DNA from: Rhipicephalus microplus
Taxonomy: Eukaryota; Arthropoda; Arachnida; Ixodida; Ixodidae
DNA length: 64,000 nucleotides
Assembly (NCBI RefSeq): GCF_043290135.1
Contig: NC_134701.1
Coordinates: 68,830,002-68,894,001, forward strand
Direction: 5' to 3'
Shown: positions 23,430-35,048 of the stretch, in pieces
Numbering within the stretch: position 1 is the stretch's first letter
Layout of the letters: every line of letters starts with the position of its first letter
The notes under the pieces: generated by a model
Told to the model about the DNA's origin: nothing
Databases searched by the model: none
The model's input: only the letters and a program-made list of their open reading frames with translations
Position numbers and translations under genes: made by a program

Positions 23430-24500
23430 CCACATTAGAATTTCTTTTCATCGCACCTTCATCCCCAGCCGCCAGTAATAATTTGAAGAGCACTATTGAG
23501 CAGCTACTAACAAAGATCTATAAAATCGCTATGCGTAGTCAGGATCTTGAAAACCTGTCTGGCCGTAATGACTTGCTACTGCATTGTGTCACTGAGACAC
23601 GAGATCGATCCTCCGGTCATTTTCTGTCTGAAGTTTCTGAATGGGTGAAAGAAAATCTAGGAATTCATTGCCCAAAGTTGAAAGGTGTCATGTCACAGAT
23701 CGGGACGTCGTCGACAGGCCGATTGACCGCGTTTATTTTCATAAAGCTGCTCTACTATTGTAAGAAAACATTTGTCCTGAAAAACTGCTATAAGCCATAA
23801 GGGTCTAACTTTCGCACTTTTGAAGACAATATATCCGTCACGCGTAAGAATCATCAGAAAGAAGGTAAGGGAAGCATTACAGTATATTCGGCATAATGGT
23901 TCTATTGTTCATTTGAGCTTTCCTAATGAGTTTTAGATCAAGTTAGATACAACCGGACTGATGACACTAGCATCCTCACTAGGATTCATTCTCATCCAGG
24001 AGACTCCCCTTCTAACGTCATCACTAATGCCTCTTTATGCCTCTGGAATGGTCCCAATGAACACCTGCGCATCTAAAGTGTTAACGCTCAAAGCGTTGTC
24101 AGTAATTTTTCAAAGTTTGATTCACTTATCATTGCACATTTGCCACACATAGATGGCGTACCAGAAACTTGATCGAATGAACACATATATGACAGCAAAA
24201 TAACATCTTCAGGTTTTACTCTTGTCAGAATTGACAGACGTCAATGCAGAGGAAGGGATGTCACACTAATTTTACAGTCTGATCTTACATTTTCAGCTAT
24301 CCCTAGTCCACTTGATTCCAAATCTGTTGGGTGAAAAATCTTCTACAAAAGTATTTTTAACAGTTTTAAGCATGGTTTACCACAAACCATCAACAAACAT
24401 CGATCAGCTGCTCGCTTTACCAACTTTCTTGCACGATTGCTTCTTACTTACATCGAGCTTGAACTGCCTGAGGTATTTACCACACCCCAGGCATTTTATG
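23430..24500 (+). mobile_element. LINE fragment: L1-type ORF1 RRM plus endonuclease start
   Basis: The open frame 23411-23800 encodes IEQLLTKIYKIAMRSQDLEN, LSGRNDLLLHCVTET, ENLGIHCPKL and KKTFVLKNCYK. This is the coiled-coil plus RRM layout of L1-like ORF1 proteins (Transposase_22 type). After frame breaks, 24060-24290 reads as a LINE endonuclease N-terminus (SVNAQSVVSNFSKFDSLIIA, NEHIYDSKITSSGF), with a further KPSTNIDQLLAL stretch near 24385-24420 where YRPP-type motifs sit. The RT domain is absent, so the copy is 3'-truncated or deleted. Confidence 0.75.
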
Positions 24501-25129
24501 GCCATCTCTTTTGCTCACAGGCTATGACGCAGAAACCAGATAAGTTCTGATAGATTTTTCGCTGTATTTTGAAGTAAAGCAGATTGCTAAAAACTAATAC
24601 GCGAGGAGATACAGTTTTAGATTAAGTTTTTTTGTTTATCCTTTTCTCTCGAACAATGGTTATAAATGCGAAGTTTCTGATGACATTTCCAACCACAAGG
24701 CAATTTTAGTATCTATGCCTGTGCCTGTGCATAGCAACCTTTTTGTATTTTCCACATTTCTACATTTTTAACGAGCTGATGATGTGTTTCATATTGATCG
24801 TTATTCAGTTTGTATTATTCAAACACACTAAAAATGTGATGATGTGAATTCCTTGGTGGCCTGAAGCGTGCATTCCTTGGCCTGAAGCGTGCATTGCGTT
24901 TTATTTTTCTACCACGAAACGCTAAGCAAATCACTGGAAGCTAAGTAAGAAAAAATAAAATGAAAAAAAAAAATCTGCCGTGCGTGCCTCGTGGCCTTGA
25001 ACACCTTTAGGGGCTAAGCTTTTTATAGCGGCAACCGTTTGTCCCTCGTAGCCGTTGTAGTTTTGTGTATAAAGTATAATATTTTGACCTCCAAGGTGAT
25101 GCCGGTAAGAGATTTCTTCTGTGCGTTGT
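24501..25129. other. Intron, no gene
   Basis: AT-rich. A small direct duplication of GGCCTGAAGCGTGCATT occurs at about 24859-24893. A poly-A/T-rich tract surrounds 24950-24975. Nothing else was recognised. Confidence 0.6.
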
Positions 25130-26030
25130 TGAACAATAAAAAAAGTGCTCAATGTACATGCCAATGGCTGCTAATGGGGAAAGAGAGACCGGAGCATTTG
25201 GCTTTTAGTTAACGCGCACGCTGCGATCCCCATCACCAGCCATTGGCATGTACATTGAGCAATATCTGACAAGAAAGGGTCGCGACGTTATACTTTGTTT
25301 TAGAAAGGTTTAGCAAGCGTTGAGCCGCAGTGCCATGAATACAATGAACTAGTATATACCATGAACTCGAGGTGATTAAAGGTGGGAATTAGATGCGAAG
25401 CGCAAGCAGTAAGAAAGTAAAAGCCGAATTCTCCTGTTTCTCATTTCCCATTAGCAGCCAGTGGCATGTGCATTGAGCACTTTCTGACAGGATAAGGTTG
25501 CTACGTTATACCTGCTGGAGGTATCCTCCTTGGTTTTGGAAAGGTTTAGCGAGCGTTAAGCCGCAGTGCCATGAATACAGTGAACTAGTATATATCATGA
25601 ACTCAAGGTGGTTAAAGGCGGGAAGTAAAACCGAAGCGCAAGCCGTAAGAAAGTGTGCGTGTCGCACCTCTCTTTTAGTCCTTGGAATTTCCGCTGGATG
25701 GTGGTGCTTATATATGGGAAATATATGATATAAAGATGCGAGAGAATGGTACTTGGAGTGATGAATAGATGGACGAACGAACAACACCGACAGATGCATG
25801 GATGGACGCATGAACGGACGCAGGGGCGGATGCATGGATGAACGCAGGGACGGACGCACGAACAGACACACACACGGACGGGCGGATAAACTCATGGACC
25901 TTCACACAGATGGACACATGGACGGGTGTAAGCAAGAACGAACGGAAGGACGAATGCTTCGCCCCACTCTCCATCATTCACTCCGTGGATATGCTGCCAA
26001 TTTTTGTTCTTCTTTTTTTTCATTTGTGAG
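25130..26030. repeat. Tandem 218-bp repeat, inverted end, and GGAC minisatellite
   Basis: A unit containing GGCATGTACATTGAGCA at 25245 recurs at 25463 (period 218) with the shared internal word GTTTAGC.AGCGTT.AGCCGC. The start of the unit also occurs inverted at about 25145-25178 (GTGCTCAATGTACATGCCAA). Degenerate GGACGCA units run from about 25765 to 25950, ending in the ATTCACTCCGTGGATATGCT terminus seen at 20062-20083. This is the same family as 18640-20080. Confidence 0.75.
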
Positions 26031-26229
26031 GATTTTTAGGGTGATCGCTCACGAGCGCGTGGACAAGTTGTGGTTTTCTGCAGCTGCCTCAATAACCGAG
26101 AGCACCATGCTCAAATCGGCCAATCGCTGAAACTTGGCCGAACTGAGGCGTAACTATAGTGCCTTGTATATTCTAAACACTATAGCGTAACAAGTAGCGT
26201 GCAATCTCAAAACATTCCTCACGGTACCA

Positions 26230-26560
26230 AGTGTTGAAACAGTCGACAAGGTTGTGGCGCTTTCTGGACGTTGGCGATGACGGTTACGTCGAGGATTCGC
26301 CGGCGTTGGCCTTCCGTTGTCGGCGCTTCTGCTCGGCTTCCTTGCTCGCGTCCCATCGGTGTTGCCGACGCATTGAAGGCGCTTGCGCTCGGCTTCCTCG
26401 GCTCGCATCTCGTCGGTATTACCCACACGTCATCTCCCTTCTCGAACGCGATCGGCGTTTTAGACTCGTGCTTCATCGGTTTTGTTGCTATTTCGATGCC
26501 GACACTTGCATTACGCTTCCCTAGCTCGTGCTTCGTTAGTGTTGTAGGCGCAACTTCGCC
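26230..26560 (-). pseudogene. Decayed peptide-repeat ORF (NTDE..RAREAERKR type)
   Basis: On the minus strand four degenerate units can be seen: NTDEMRAEEAERKRLQ and NTDGTRARK in neighbouring positions (period 57 nt), plus two more decayed units (near 26440-26475 and 26500-26545) in shifted frames. The ancestral unit looks like 19 charged residues rich in Arg and Glu. I recall such A-R-E-A-E-R repeats as common repetitive ORFs in tick genomes, but I cannot name a function. Frame shifts between units show it is not coding now. Confidence 0.5.
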
Positions 26561-26634
26561 ATTCTAGAACGTGATTGGCTATGCTAACTGTTGAAATTAT
26601 GTAGGAGACGGGGAGTGGGGATATCATCATTAAG

Positions 26635-26876
26635 ATAATTGATTGATATGTGGGTTTAACGTCCCAAAACCACCCGATGATTATGAGAGATGCCGTAGTG
26701 GAGGGCTCCGGAAATTTCGCGCACCTGGGGTTCTTTAACGTGCGCCCAAATCTGAGCACACAACCCTACAGCCTTTCCGCCTCCATCAGAAATGCAGCCG
26801 CCGCAGCCGGGATTCAATCCCGCGACCTACTGGTCAGCAGTTGAGTACTTTAGCCACTAGACCACCGCAGTGGGGC
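26635..26876 (-). mobile_element. Ruka-type SINE, full length
   Basis: On the minus strand it has a GCCCCACTGCGGTGGTCTAG head (ends at 26876), box B near 26810-26820, the GGCGGAAAG body, CACGTTAAAGAACCCCAGGT, and a CATATCAATCAATT tail at about 26635. No internal interruption. Confidence 0.92.
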
Positions 26877-27179
26877 TGCAAAGTGTGCCAAAAAAACGAC
26901 GTTGTGAGACGCCATAAGCATTGTGAAAGCCATATGTGCTGAGGACTGCGATGTGCGCCAACAAACAAAACTAAGTTGTGAGACGCGACTTACATCCAAC
27001 CATGACGCAGCTCGTTGGCATACCGTTTTTCTTTCTGGTTGCTTGACTGAGAACAGCACATGCACCATCGAAAACGCAGCAGAAACTGCGGTAGGCAGAG
27101 CATCTTTTGCCTATCAAGAAAGCGCCACCGCATTCTCGTGATTAAGTCTGGTAGAATTTGTCTATAGTGTTTCGAATGC

Positions 27180-27345
27180 GCAGTCACAGATAGTCGCTGA
27201 GGAGGTAAGTGCTAGTCGCTGAGCTTGTCACTGTGGAGGTAAGTGAGGTCACTGAGAAGGTAAGTGCTACAGAGCACTTACCCGCTACAGGTAAATGCTA
27301 CAGTGACAGAGCTAGTTGCTGGGGGGGGTAAGTGAGGATGAGAAA
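27180..27345. repeat. Degenerate minisatellite with repeated GAGGTAAGTG words
   Basis: Units of the form GTCACTGAGGAGGTAAGTG(CTA) repeat four to five times. Within the block, GGTAAGTGCT (27259-27268) and AGCACTTACC (27273-27282) form a perfect 10-bp hairpin with a 4-nt loop. Confidence 0.75.
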
Positions 27346-27595
27346 GCAGAGAATGCCACGACAACAAAAGTGGCGTTCTTTTTTTTTCTGCACCATCTAC
27401 ACGGAGCAGGCTGCGCGTTTGTAACACCAACGCTTGCTTGCCTCTTCAGACCGTCGCTACCGAAGAGCCGACTAATGACTTTGCACTGCTTGCCGCTTTC
27501 CCATTCAAAACAACTGCACAGATTGTTTACCATGTAGTCTGCTGGATGATAATGAATTGTACGAGAAGCAGTCTCTTCAAATACAGCTGTCTCAC

Positions 27596-27798
27596 CACGA
27601 TGTGTAGCAGCAGGCTACGTAGTTGTAGTGCGTTATCTCAGCACCCTTTGGCATTCCTGTGGTTCCTGATGTGTAGCACACCGCTAGCACGCTGTTGCAA
27701 GGGTCAGTCACGGGGCAATCATGAAATCCTCGCTCATCAAGCTTCATAAACTCAGACACCGACACGAAGCCGGCTGCACGTCCCATGCAGAAAAGGGT
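27596..27798 (-). CDS. Acyl-CoA synthetase-like exon (AMP-binding signature)
   Basis: This 203-nt exon has a TTACAG acceptor and a GTGAGA donor. It encodes TLFCMGRAAGFVSVSEFMKL, then SVLAVCYTSGTTGMPKGAEI and THYNYVACCYTS. YTSGTTGMPKG is the ANL A3 phosphate-binding signature with the conserved lysine, and the downstream TH-N is also conserved. Incoming phase 0, outgoing phase 2, matching both neighbours. This exon alone places the gene in the family. Confidence 0.96.
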
Positions 27799-30700
27799 CT
27801 GTAATAGATCAGGAGTTGGACTGTATTGACTATGCATCAAATGATAGGGGAAACTTAGAAATACCTGCAGTCCTGCAAGCATCAGGTCACCAAGAAATAC
27901 TTCAACTGTCAAAATTTATCTGCAGACATCTACGGCAATTCACACAGAAGAGAGCTCGACAAAGAAATAAAAACCTTTGACCGGCGAAAAAAAAACGTTT
28001 CATAACACGAAGACACAACCTCTGAATTATACCGAACGTGTTTATACCAAACGCTTGCACCACACCGAACGAGTGTGAAGGAGATTAAGTGCATATTGCG
28101 AAATCTAACAGTTGCCACTCGCCAATATCTTCAACGTGGATAAATACAAAAGCAATACGCACGCCAACTTGCACCGACGATGCGCAGGGGGACGTAGATC
28201 ATGTGGTCTAATTTGAATTTACCTACCAACGTGCAGGAAAATGAGAAACTTGAATAAGTGTTCTAGGGATACACACAATTCAATGGCTTCTCGGTGCACT
28301 AGAATAAGGTTGTGCCCAATTACGTTAAGTAATTTCAGTAATGGTGTGGATGGCCTCATGTCTCCCATTTGAAACGTTTTGTACTTTGTTAGCGTTACCT
28401 AACCACGGCCAAATATTGTTGACCTCGTGTATGTCTTACTTCCCTGCACATGGTCACTTGCGTGGCTTGTTTTTATTATTGACGCGCTCTTATTCTTACA
28501 GATAAGATAAGCAGGGGAGTTGATGCTGGTACATTGTGTTTCTGTCTTCCAAAATGTCGGGTTTATTCGGCTAACAGAAATTCTTTGATTGCACTCAGCT
28601 GAAGTAAGAAGCGACATTTCAAGAATACTTTAAAGCAGCGCAAAAAAAGAAAAAAAAAACGCGTTCAACGACGAAATACACACAAGACTAATGCGGAACT
28701 ACAAACTAAATATTTATTGAAATTAGTCACTTATATCTACTTCACTAAAGAACTGAAAATTGTTTATTCATAGAAACGCCACCAATATGACAAGATTGCG
28801 GGCATGCGTGTTGCTATAGAGATGCTTATAGAGAAAACATCCTTCCTTAGTACGGAAACGAAGTAACGCCGGGCTTGCACACCTATCTTTACCTGTAATT
28901 TTATAATAGGCTTACACAATTTTTTGTGTATTTTATTTTCTAAGCATATAAAATCTAGTGTTATCAAACTTAGACGCATAGGTACAATTTTTACAACAGG
29001 TTATTACAAACAGTTAAAGGACACTTGATTTTCATCTTCGGAAAATCTACAAAATAAACGGTAATCGTCAAAAATTATGATGTCAATAAAACTGCAGATA
29101 ACTGCGTGACCACGGTGCCCCTTAGTAACTACTCAGGAGAGATGTTTCCTCATAAACACTTCCAGTATATTTTAACCATGCCTACAATAATTCATTATTC
29201 ATGACATTTTTTGTGACAAGGAGTTTCTTGTGACATAGGTTTAGTCAATAATCTTCAAATATATAGCTCACACATCAGTGTTAGAACTGTTGTGTGCGTT
29301 GCTTTATTGCGCTAGTTTTTTTCATGGTGCTTCCAGTTCTTCGTCTGACGAATAGACGTCATTTAACCTGCAAGTCTTCGTACATTCTGAACTATTCAAA
29401 ATGTCCCATGTTATATAACAGCGTTGTGTCCGTGACGTGACTATGAATGTACCATCTCCTACGTGCGAAAGAATTATGAATCAAGCGGTCACTAAGTTTA
29501 CTTACAATATTACAGTGACAGCTGTTATTAGATCACAACGAAAATGTCAGATGGGTACTTGCGCACCGCTGATGCCGCCACCACCAACCGCTATTGCGCA
29601 AAATGGGTCAAATGAAACACGAGAAAAGTTTAGGAATTTCGGCTCTTCTTATATACTTACATCGTCAATCACGCCTGAGCACCTCCGACAGCGGGGGTGG
29701 TTAAGTGCCCTAAACCTTGCTTTTTAACCTCAAGCAATGCAGTCAATTGAAGCAGTGCACCTGAGCGACGGATACTACCGGTCGTGGCTAATGATTATTG
29801 CCTCCTCCCACTGTCTACCTAGCCGTTGGTAAACAGCTATTCAGTGCTGTCGGTCATGACTCCGGCGACATTGACGGTGGTCGAAGCCCTTCCTATATGA
29901 CAGAGAGCCCTGTATTGTGACAACAAAACCGGTTTAGGCGCGGTAGTTTTATGCTGATGCCAACGCTGCTCTTTGTAACCACTACGCTATCAGAAGAAGT
30001 ATTAAAATATATATTTATTGAAAGATTGCTTAAAGTGCACAGTATTGGAGCACAACTGGAACCTCTGCGTGGCCGTCGAGTATTTACAGAGTCGTGCTGT
30101 GTCTTGAATCTCCTTTGCTGAAACATGCTATGAAGTTGTCGTGTCAGACAAGCACACTTTTAAACTATATAATTGATAACAGAAGGGTGAAATAACAGCT
30201 ACGCATCACATAATGCAAATATGCGTAACGATTGGGGCACTCAACGCCTCCAAATCATTAAAAAAACTTCACCATAATACTTCACCGTCATCAGCCACAG
30301 CGCAGAGTGCGCATATTATCTTGCATAAGTGAAGTAGGTTCTCCGCTTATCTTTGGAATAACAAACAGTGGCCTATTGATAGTTTCTCTCCTTGAAGAAA
30401 ATTACCGTAATTATGGCGAAAATTGGTACATTGCCTGTGAATATTAGCTGCCCGAATAAGGCGCCTAAGAACGGGCTCTGCAAAATACGCCGTTCAATCT
30501 TTCGCAGTGAGTGTGCTGCGTGTTCTGCACAGGCTTGGTCAAATCTTGTTAAAAGATACGCTTATTATATTGCCATAACAAAAAGACTGCGCTGTGCGTC
30601 ATCGTTGTCATGCATTTTGCTCAATCTTAAAAATTTTCGCCAACCCTTAAAAATATTTGGATTTTGATTTATCCGGCCCTGTAACATTCTGAACACTCAC

Positions 30701-31397
30701 AGCTCCCTGGCGCAAAATCATGATAAGTACTAAGACGTGGATGAACATGGCTTGTGGTGGAGTTATTTGTTGCAAGTGTGAATTTGTCTGGGAATATAAC
30801 ACAACGAAAAAAACACAGTCTATTAGGTTAAGTGTTTTTAATTATTTTTCAAATATAGAAGCCTACATCCCATGTCCAACTTAAGTCTCTTACAACTTCC
30901 GAGAAGTTCGTCGCAACATGAGTGTTTGTGCCTTCTAGTAGGTACAGAGTAGCTTTTCTGAACAGCAAAGTTCCAAAGGAATGCAGATGTGGTCCAATGA
31001 AGCAATACATTACTTCGGGTGCTATAACAACCTCGAGGTTGATCGAATTGCTTCAACACAGCCATTTGCGAAGGGTAACATTGTACATTGGCTGCTGCTC
31101 TGATTAATCAAAATATATGAGATTCTATATGTAATTACTGGTTTATTCAACAAGTGACTTGTCTATTGAATCGCCTAATGTGTATAAGCCTTATTATGTG
31201 AAGGTTAACAAAGCAGTAACAGACACGTTTTTGTTTTTTAATAGTCTAACGTGTGTTATAGTAAATGGCTGCTTCTTGGGACTTGCTCTAGTAACATATG
31301 TGGATTAGCTTTCTCCTTACTGGAAAAATAAAAGTGATTCATGCACGTGTAGATATATTATGCACGTAATCAAGGATGCGTACACGTGGTTGCCTAC
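27799..31397. other. Intron, nothing recognised
   Basis: This 3.6 kb AT-rich intron has no recognisable element. Minor features are an A-rich tract at 28640-28660 and a box A-like TAGCGTAGTGG on the minus strand near 29985-29995 without a convincing box B. Open frames at 29437-29727 and 30392-30667 carry no known domain. Confidence 0.6.
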
Positions 31398-31501
31398 CTT
31401 CATTTTCATGTTTGAAACTGCTTTCCTGGTTTTCTCTGCATATTGTTCTTCTGTGATGATATGCGTGCAATCACTGTCTTCGGCCTGGTAGCGGAGTTCC
31501 C
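31398..31501 (-). CDS. Acyl-CoA synthetase-like exon (short, 104 nt)
   Basis: The acceptor is TTTTTTTTGCAG and the donor is GTAGGC. Two bases complete the glycine split from the previous exon, then ELRYQAEDSDCTHIITEEQY and AEKTRKAVSNMKMK follow. This matches the family's ...EL.YQL.DS.A..I.T.E..... segment, which follows the first helical region of the adenylation domain. Phase 0 at the end agrees with the next exon. Confidence 0.92.
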
Positions 31502-31759
31502 CTGCAAAAAAAAGCCACCCTATCAAACTGCTTTTGCGTTAAGCTTTCTGATGGCACTAAACGTGTTTCTGCAATAGTTTTTTACCAGCTCATGCGTACT
31601 TGAGCTTACAACTATGTAGCGCAAGTGAGCTGCTTGGGGGCGATAGGCTTATTAGAAGTGTAAGCCTGTTACATAATATAAATAGTGTTTTTTATAGGAA
31701 AACGTTGTAGGCAAGTTTAAGCCTAAAAAGCGACTGCTGATTGCTCGCAAAAAGAGAGA
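31502..31759. other. Intron, nothing recognised
   Basis: A short unassigned stretch between the exon and the first LINE remnant in the 19.5 kb intron. Confidence 0.6.
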
Positions 31760-33350
31760 GAATGGTTCAATAAAGAGGATGAGATAAAAAGGACGCTAGT
31801 TCCTGCGTCTTGTCACGAAGGCAAAGCTCAGTGCCTATAGGGATGGGGAGGGGCGTGGAAAGATGATGGAAAAATTAGCAATGAAAACGAAAAGTTTAAT
31901 GCATTACAAGGGAGGCTCTTGTCAGTGAAGTTACTAGCACAAAGCGAAAGCGTTCGTTTTAAGGCAGCGAGATGTGCAGAAGCACAACACTTGAGAAAGG
32001 CTCGCAAGCCTTGAGTCTTCGAGACATCGGGAAGAAGGAGGTCGTCAAGTGTTGCCGAAGGCAGGCCGAGCTGTAAATAACGGCTCACCCTCTCTTAAAA
32101 CTTTGTGGCCAGGACAAAACAGGAGCAGATAAAACTCGGCGGTGTTTCGTTGCCGCCACACCATCAGCACGCAGGCGATCAACAGCGACCCACAGAATAC
32201 ATGCTTCTCGCGGGCCAAGCGCTGCCGGTATGCAGGCGAATCAACAACTGCCGCACCCATCTATCTAGGAGGACTCCGGAAGAGATTCCACGCGGCTTGC
32301 CACCATGGTGTCAGGGTAAGAGATTGGTAGGAGCAGCAGCCGTCCTTGTCGGGAGTAATCCGACTGTGCTGCCGCCTTGGTGACTGGCGTGTAGCAAGCA
32401 GTATTGTGCGCCTTTGTGGCGGCGTCAGCCTCTTTGTTTTTTAGCTATCACAACGTGCGAGAAACGCCAGTGAAGAGACAGGCACACATTGCTGTCTCCG
32501 ATGGCAGTCAGTTTGGCGTGTAGCAACGCCGCAGTGATGCTTGTTTGGTGTGGTTTGTTCAGTGCTTGTAGAGATCGTCGCGAGTTGCACAGAATTGCCA
32601 AGGCAACAAGGGTAGCATGACAGTGACGTAGTCGGTTGCCAAGTGGAGCCTGGCGAATTTATCTGCAGTGGAGATGGCGTTGAAGAGGAGACGGCACGAG
32701 ACGTTTATCTCAGTGGATGGTGTGACGCAGGCAGCAACAACTGTGCGGGGGCTCTCCCGAAGGGACCCGTCCGTGAAACCAAAAGGTGCTCCCGAAAACT
32801 CTCATGGAGTTACGCCACAGCTGCTTGGTGAAGCTGGCATGACGGTGCCTGCATTTTTCTGGCGTTTACTAGCCCTAAGTGCACGTCTTATGGTTGCTGG
32901 TGTGGTGGAAAGGGCTGAAAGAGACAGGGTGTCTCGCGCACCCACTCTTCATAGAGAGCGCAGATTTGTGCAGTTCATGGTCCTGGTAGCTCCGCAGTTT
33001 CCGAAGACGGGCAGCGTTCCGGGGACCCTGACCTCTGGTACTCTTCATGCTGCCTGTCGCAGCATAAAGAGTACCAGAGGTGAGGTCTGGGCCTTAGACC
33101 GGGCTGAAGCCACGGGCGAATGGCGGGGAAGTCCTGTAAACCACCAAACTACCATGCGCTGTTTCCACCCCAGCTGCTCCTTACGGTTTGGTGCCAGCTG
33201 CATCATGGACAGTGCTGTTGGCCCGGCCGTTCCAACCCCCTCGTAGAACCTAAAGGACAGCCTCGAAGTACAGGCGTGAGCATAATTGTGCAGACCTCAG
33301 ATTCGTGTGGCTGAAGGCATCAACGTGCTATCCAGTGACGCAACGTCTGA
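31760..33350 (-). mobile_element. LINE 3' part with RNase H remnant (I superfamily)
   Basis: On the minus strand, a decayed RNase H is visible: FGFTDGSL (near 32790), STADKFARLHLATDYV, RRSLQALNKPHQTSITAALL, and a VSLHW..SHV-like block followed by EADAATKA. The C-terminal region contains LLFCPGHKVLREGEP and a LDDLLLPDVSKT stretch near 32020-32050. A 3' UTR running to about 31765 ends ...CTTTATTGAACCATTCTCTC. Many frameshifts. The plus-strand frame 32668-33246 is antisense to this element. Confidence 0.7.
33031..33081. repeat. Strong hairpin, 22 of 23 bp paired
   Basis: ACCTCTGGTACTCTT (33031-33045) pairs with AAGAGTACCAGAGGT (33067-33081), and inside that ATGCTGC (33047-33053) pairs with GCAGCAT (33059-33065), leaving a 5-nt loop. 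The perfection contrasts with the decay of the LINE around it. Confidence 0.9.
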
Positions 33351-33419
33351 TGCGGTGTGCAGGCTCATCCCATCCTATCAGTTAATTAGTCTCCTATTTC
33401 GCTCTCTCTGAAGAGCTAG

Positions 33420-34385
33420 TAGCAAAAACAGCAACTCTTGTCTTGTCTTGTCACCTAGAAAATCTTGGCTCATACCCATAAGGGGGATTGGCCACACTGT
33501 ACCTTATAATACAAATTTATACACAACGCTTGCTAAAAAGAGAAAAATTAGATGAGAACAACAATAATGTTACTTTAAGAAGAGTGAAAAGGGTACAGTT
33601 CAAAAAAGCTAGAATATCTAAAACAGATTAGCATGAATAAAGGAGGGAAACAACAAATTAGATATATCTCGCAGTACCACTAGCAGCGAATCCTTCCAGT
33701 TGTCCGAATAAATTTATGTAGCGCTGGCAGAATAGCACTGCGGCCCGCACCCAACTGACTGGCTCCAAATGATAAAAGGGTGGATGTAGTAACTGCCAAT
33801 TCGAGCATACAAATTGGTCTGTCAAGAAATTTTCCGTGCAGCGAGGCGAAGCAGCGGCATATGAGAAGAAAGTGATCTATTGTTTCCGGTTCATTGCAAA
33901 CTGAACATCGGTTGCTTAAAGAAAATCCTGATTTGTGGAGATAAAAATTTAACCGAGGAACTCTACAGAGAAGGCTTGTGAGGTTCACCTCACATAGACT
34001 GGAAATGCATTTTGCGGTGATCCATTAGAATTGCAAGTGCCGAAACGAGTCAGATTGTAGGAGCAATGTTTCGTTCATTTTTATGATTAACAGGCGTTTG
34101 AATCGTTCGGCAGTAATAACAGAAAACTGTGGAGGTACTAGTACCACCGGAAAATTTAAAGATGCTGAAGCGAGCCAGTCAGCAGTTTCATTTTGTGCAA
34201 TTCCAGCATGCCTGGGGACCCAAAGAAACCAAACTTCTGATAGGCTATGCGGTACAAGAGACCAAAATATTCTGAGAAGAGGAGACTGATTTGTGGACAT
34301 TAAATGTATACAAACAAACATAGCTTCCGAAATAATATTAGCTTTTGATTGCCGAGAACTAAGTCTTCAAAGAGCCAAATCGGTA
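33420..34385 (-). mobile_element. LINE 3' end: RNase H tail, CCHC domain and 3' UTR
   Basis: The minus-strand frame 34321-34025 ends an RNase H domain with WVPRHAGIAQNETADWLA (final catalytic Asp present), preceded by LSSRQSKANIISEAMF up to about 34385. The next frame (33988-33680) holds the C-terminal zinc-binding segment NRCSVCNEPETIDHFLLIC. The 3' UTR (GGGTATGAGCCAAGATTTTC) runs to a GACAAGACAAGACAAGAG tail at about 33430. It is 5'-truncated and belongs to a different LINE family from 31760-33350. Confidence 0.8.
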
Positions 34386-34394
34386 TCGCGGTCA

Positions 34395-34830
34395 TTGCTC
34401 TATCAAATGTGTTCCTTTTCTCCCCTTTTTTTTACGTGGAGGCTGCGATGGTGCCTGTTTCAGCGCCGGCATCGCATAGTAATTATGCCGGTTTGTTAGC
34501 ATAAGTAGGCGTTGCCAGCCTCGCAAAACCTGATGCAGCCAAGCACACAATTATATATTTTCTGTGATCAGCTTGCCTTTGTTGCGTGAGGCCAAGTAGA
34601 AATTAACTGAGCCTTGTTGAGTGAATATGAGTGTAGCCGAGTCTAATCCAGCCTAGTTGAGCGCAGTATCACCTGATAAATTCGGCCATAAAGTTAAGCC
34701 GAGTCCAGGTTGCTTTTTTATGTTGTGCGTAGTAAAGCTTCGATGCGCCCAGATGGGTCGATAAAAGTGGACGTACAGCCAAACCTAATTATGCATACTT
34801 TATCATATCCTTTTATCTAGCCGAGCAAAC
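34395..34830. repeat. Left arm of a large inverted repeat
   Basis: CCTGATGCAGCCAAGCACAC (from 34530) is found exactly inverted at 44105-44124. Alignment by eye extends outward through GGTTTGTTAGCATAA and CAGCGCC.G..TCGCAT, and inward through TTTGTTGCGT.A.GCCAAGT to CTAATTATGCATAC at 34786-34799. Identity is roughly 75% over about 220 bp and patchier beyond. See the right arm and findings. Confidence 0.75.
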
Positions 34831-35048
34831 TTAGCCCAAATAAGGCAAACTTTATCACGGCTAGAGTGGGCACATAAAAGCGCTCAGACTACATCAATAC
34901 CGAGTGTCTCACTGCGGGTGAGTTTTTTTACCCTTTTTCGAGACTCTTCTGGTTGCGCATCTGCTCAGCTGAGCGCGCTAGGCTGAGGCTATGGTCGAGC
35001 GGCCTCCGGCCCTTCTCAGAAAGGTTTTTTTAGCGTCCTACACACGGA

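Noticed and set aside
25506..25977. Overlapping minus-strand frames rich in Ser, Pro, Val and His
   Set aside because: Same minisatellite type as 45080-45560; no coding signal beyond the repeat.
29930..30000. Possible tRNA-like SINE on the minus strand (TAGCGTAGTGG box A)
   Set aside because: Box A fits, but no acceptable box B or cloverleaf follows.
32668..33246. 192-codon plus-strand open frame
   Set aside because: The minus strand here encodes a decayed LINE RNase H region with TDGS and other motifs; the plus frame is its antisense.
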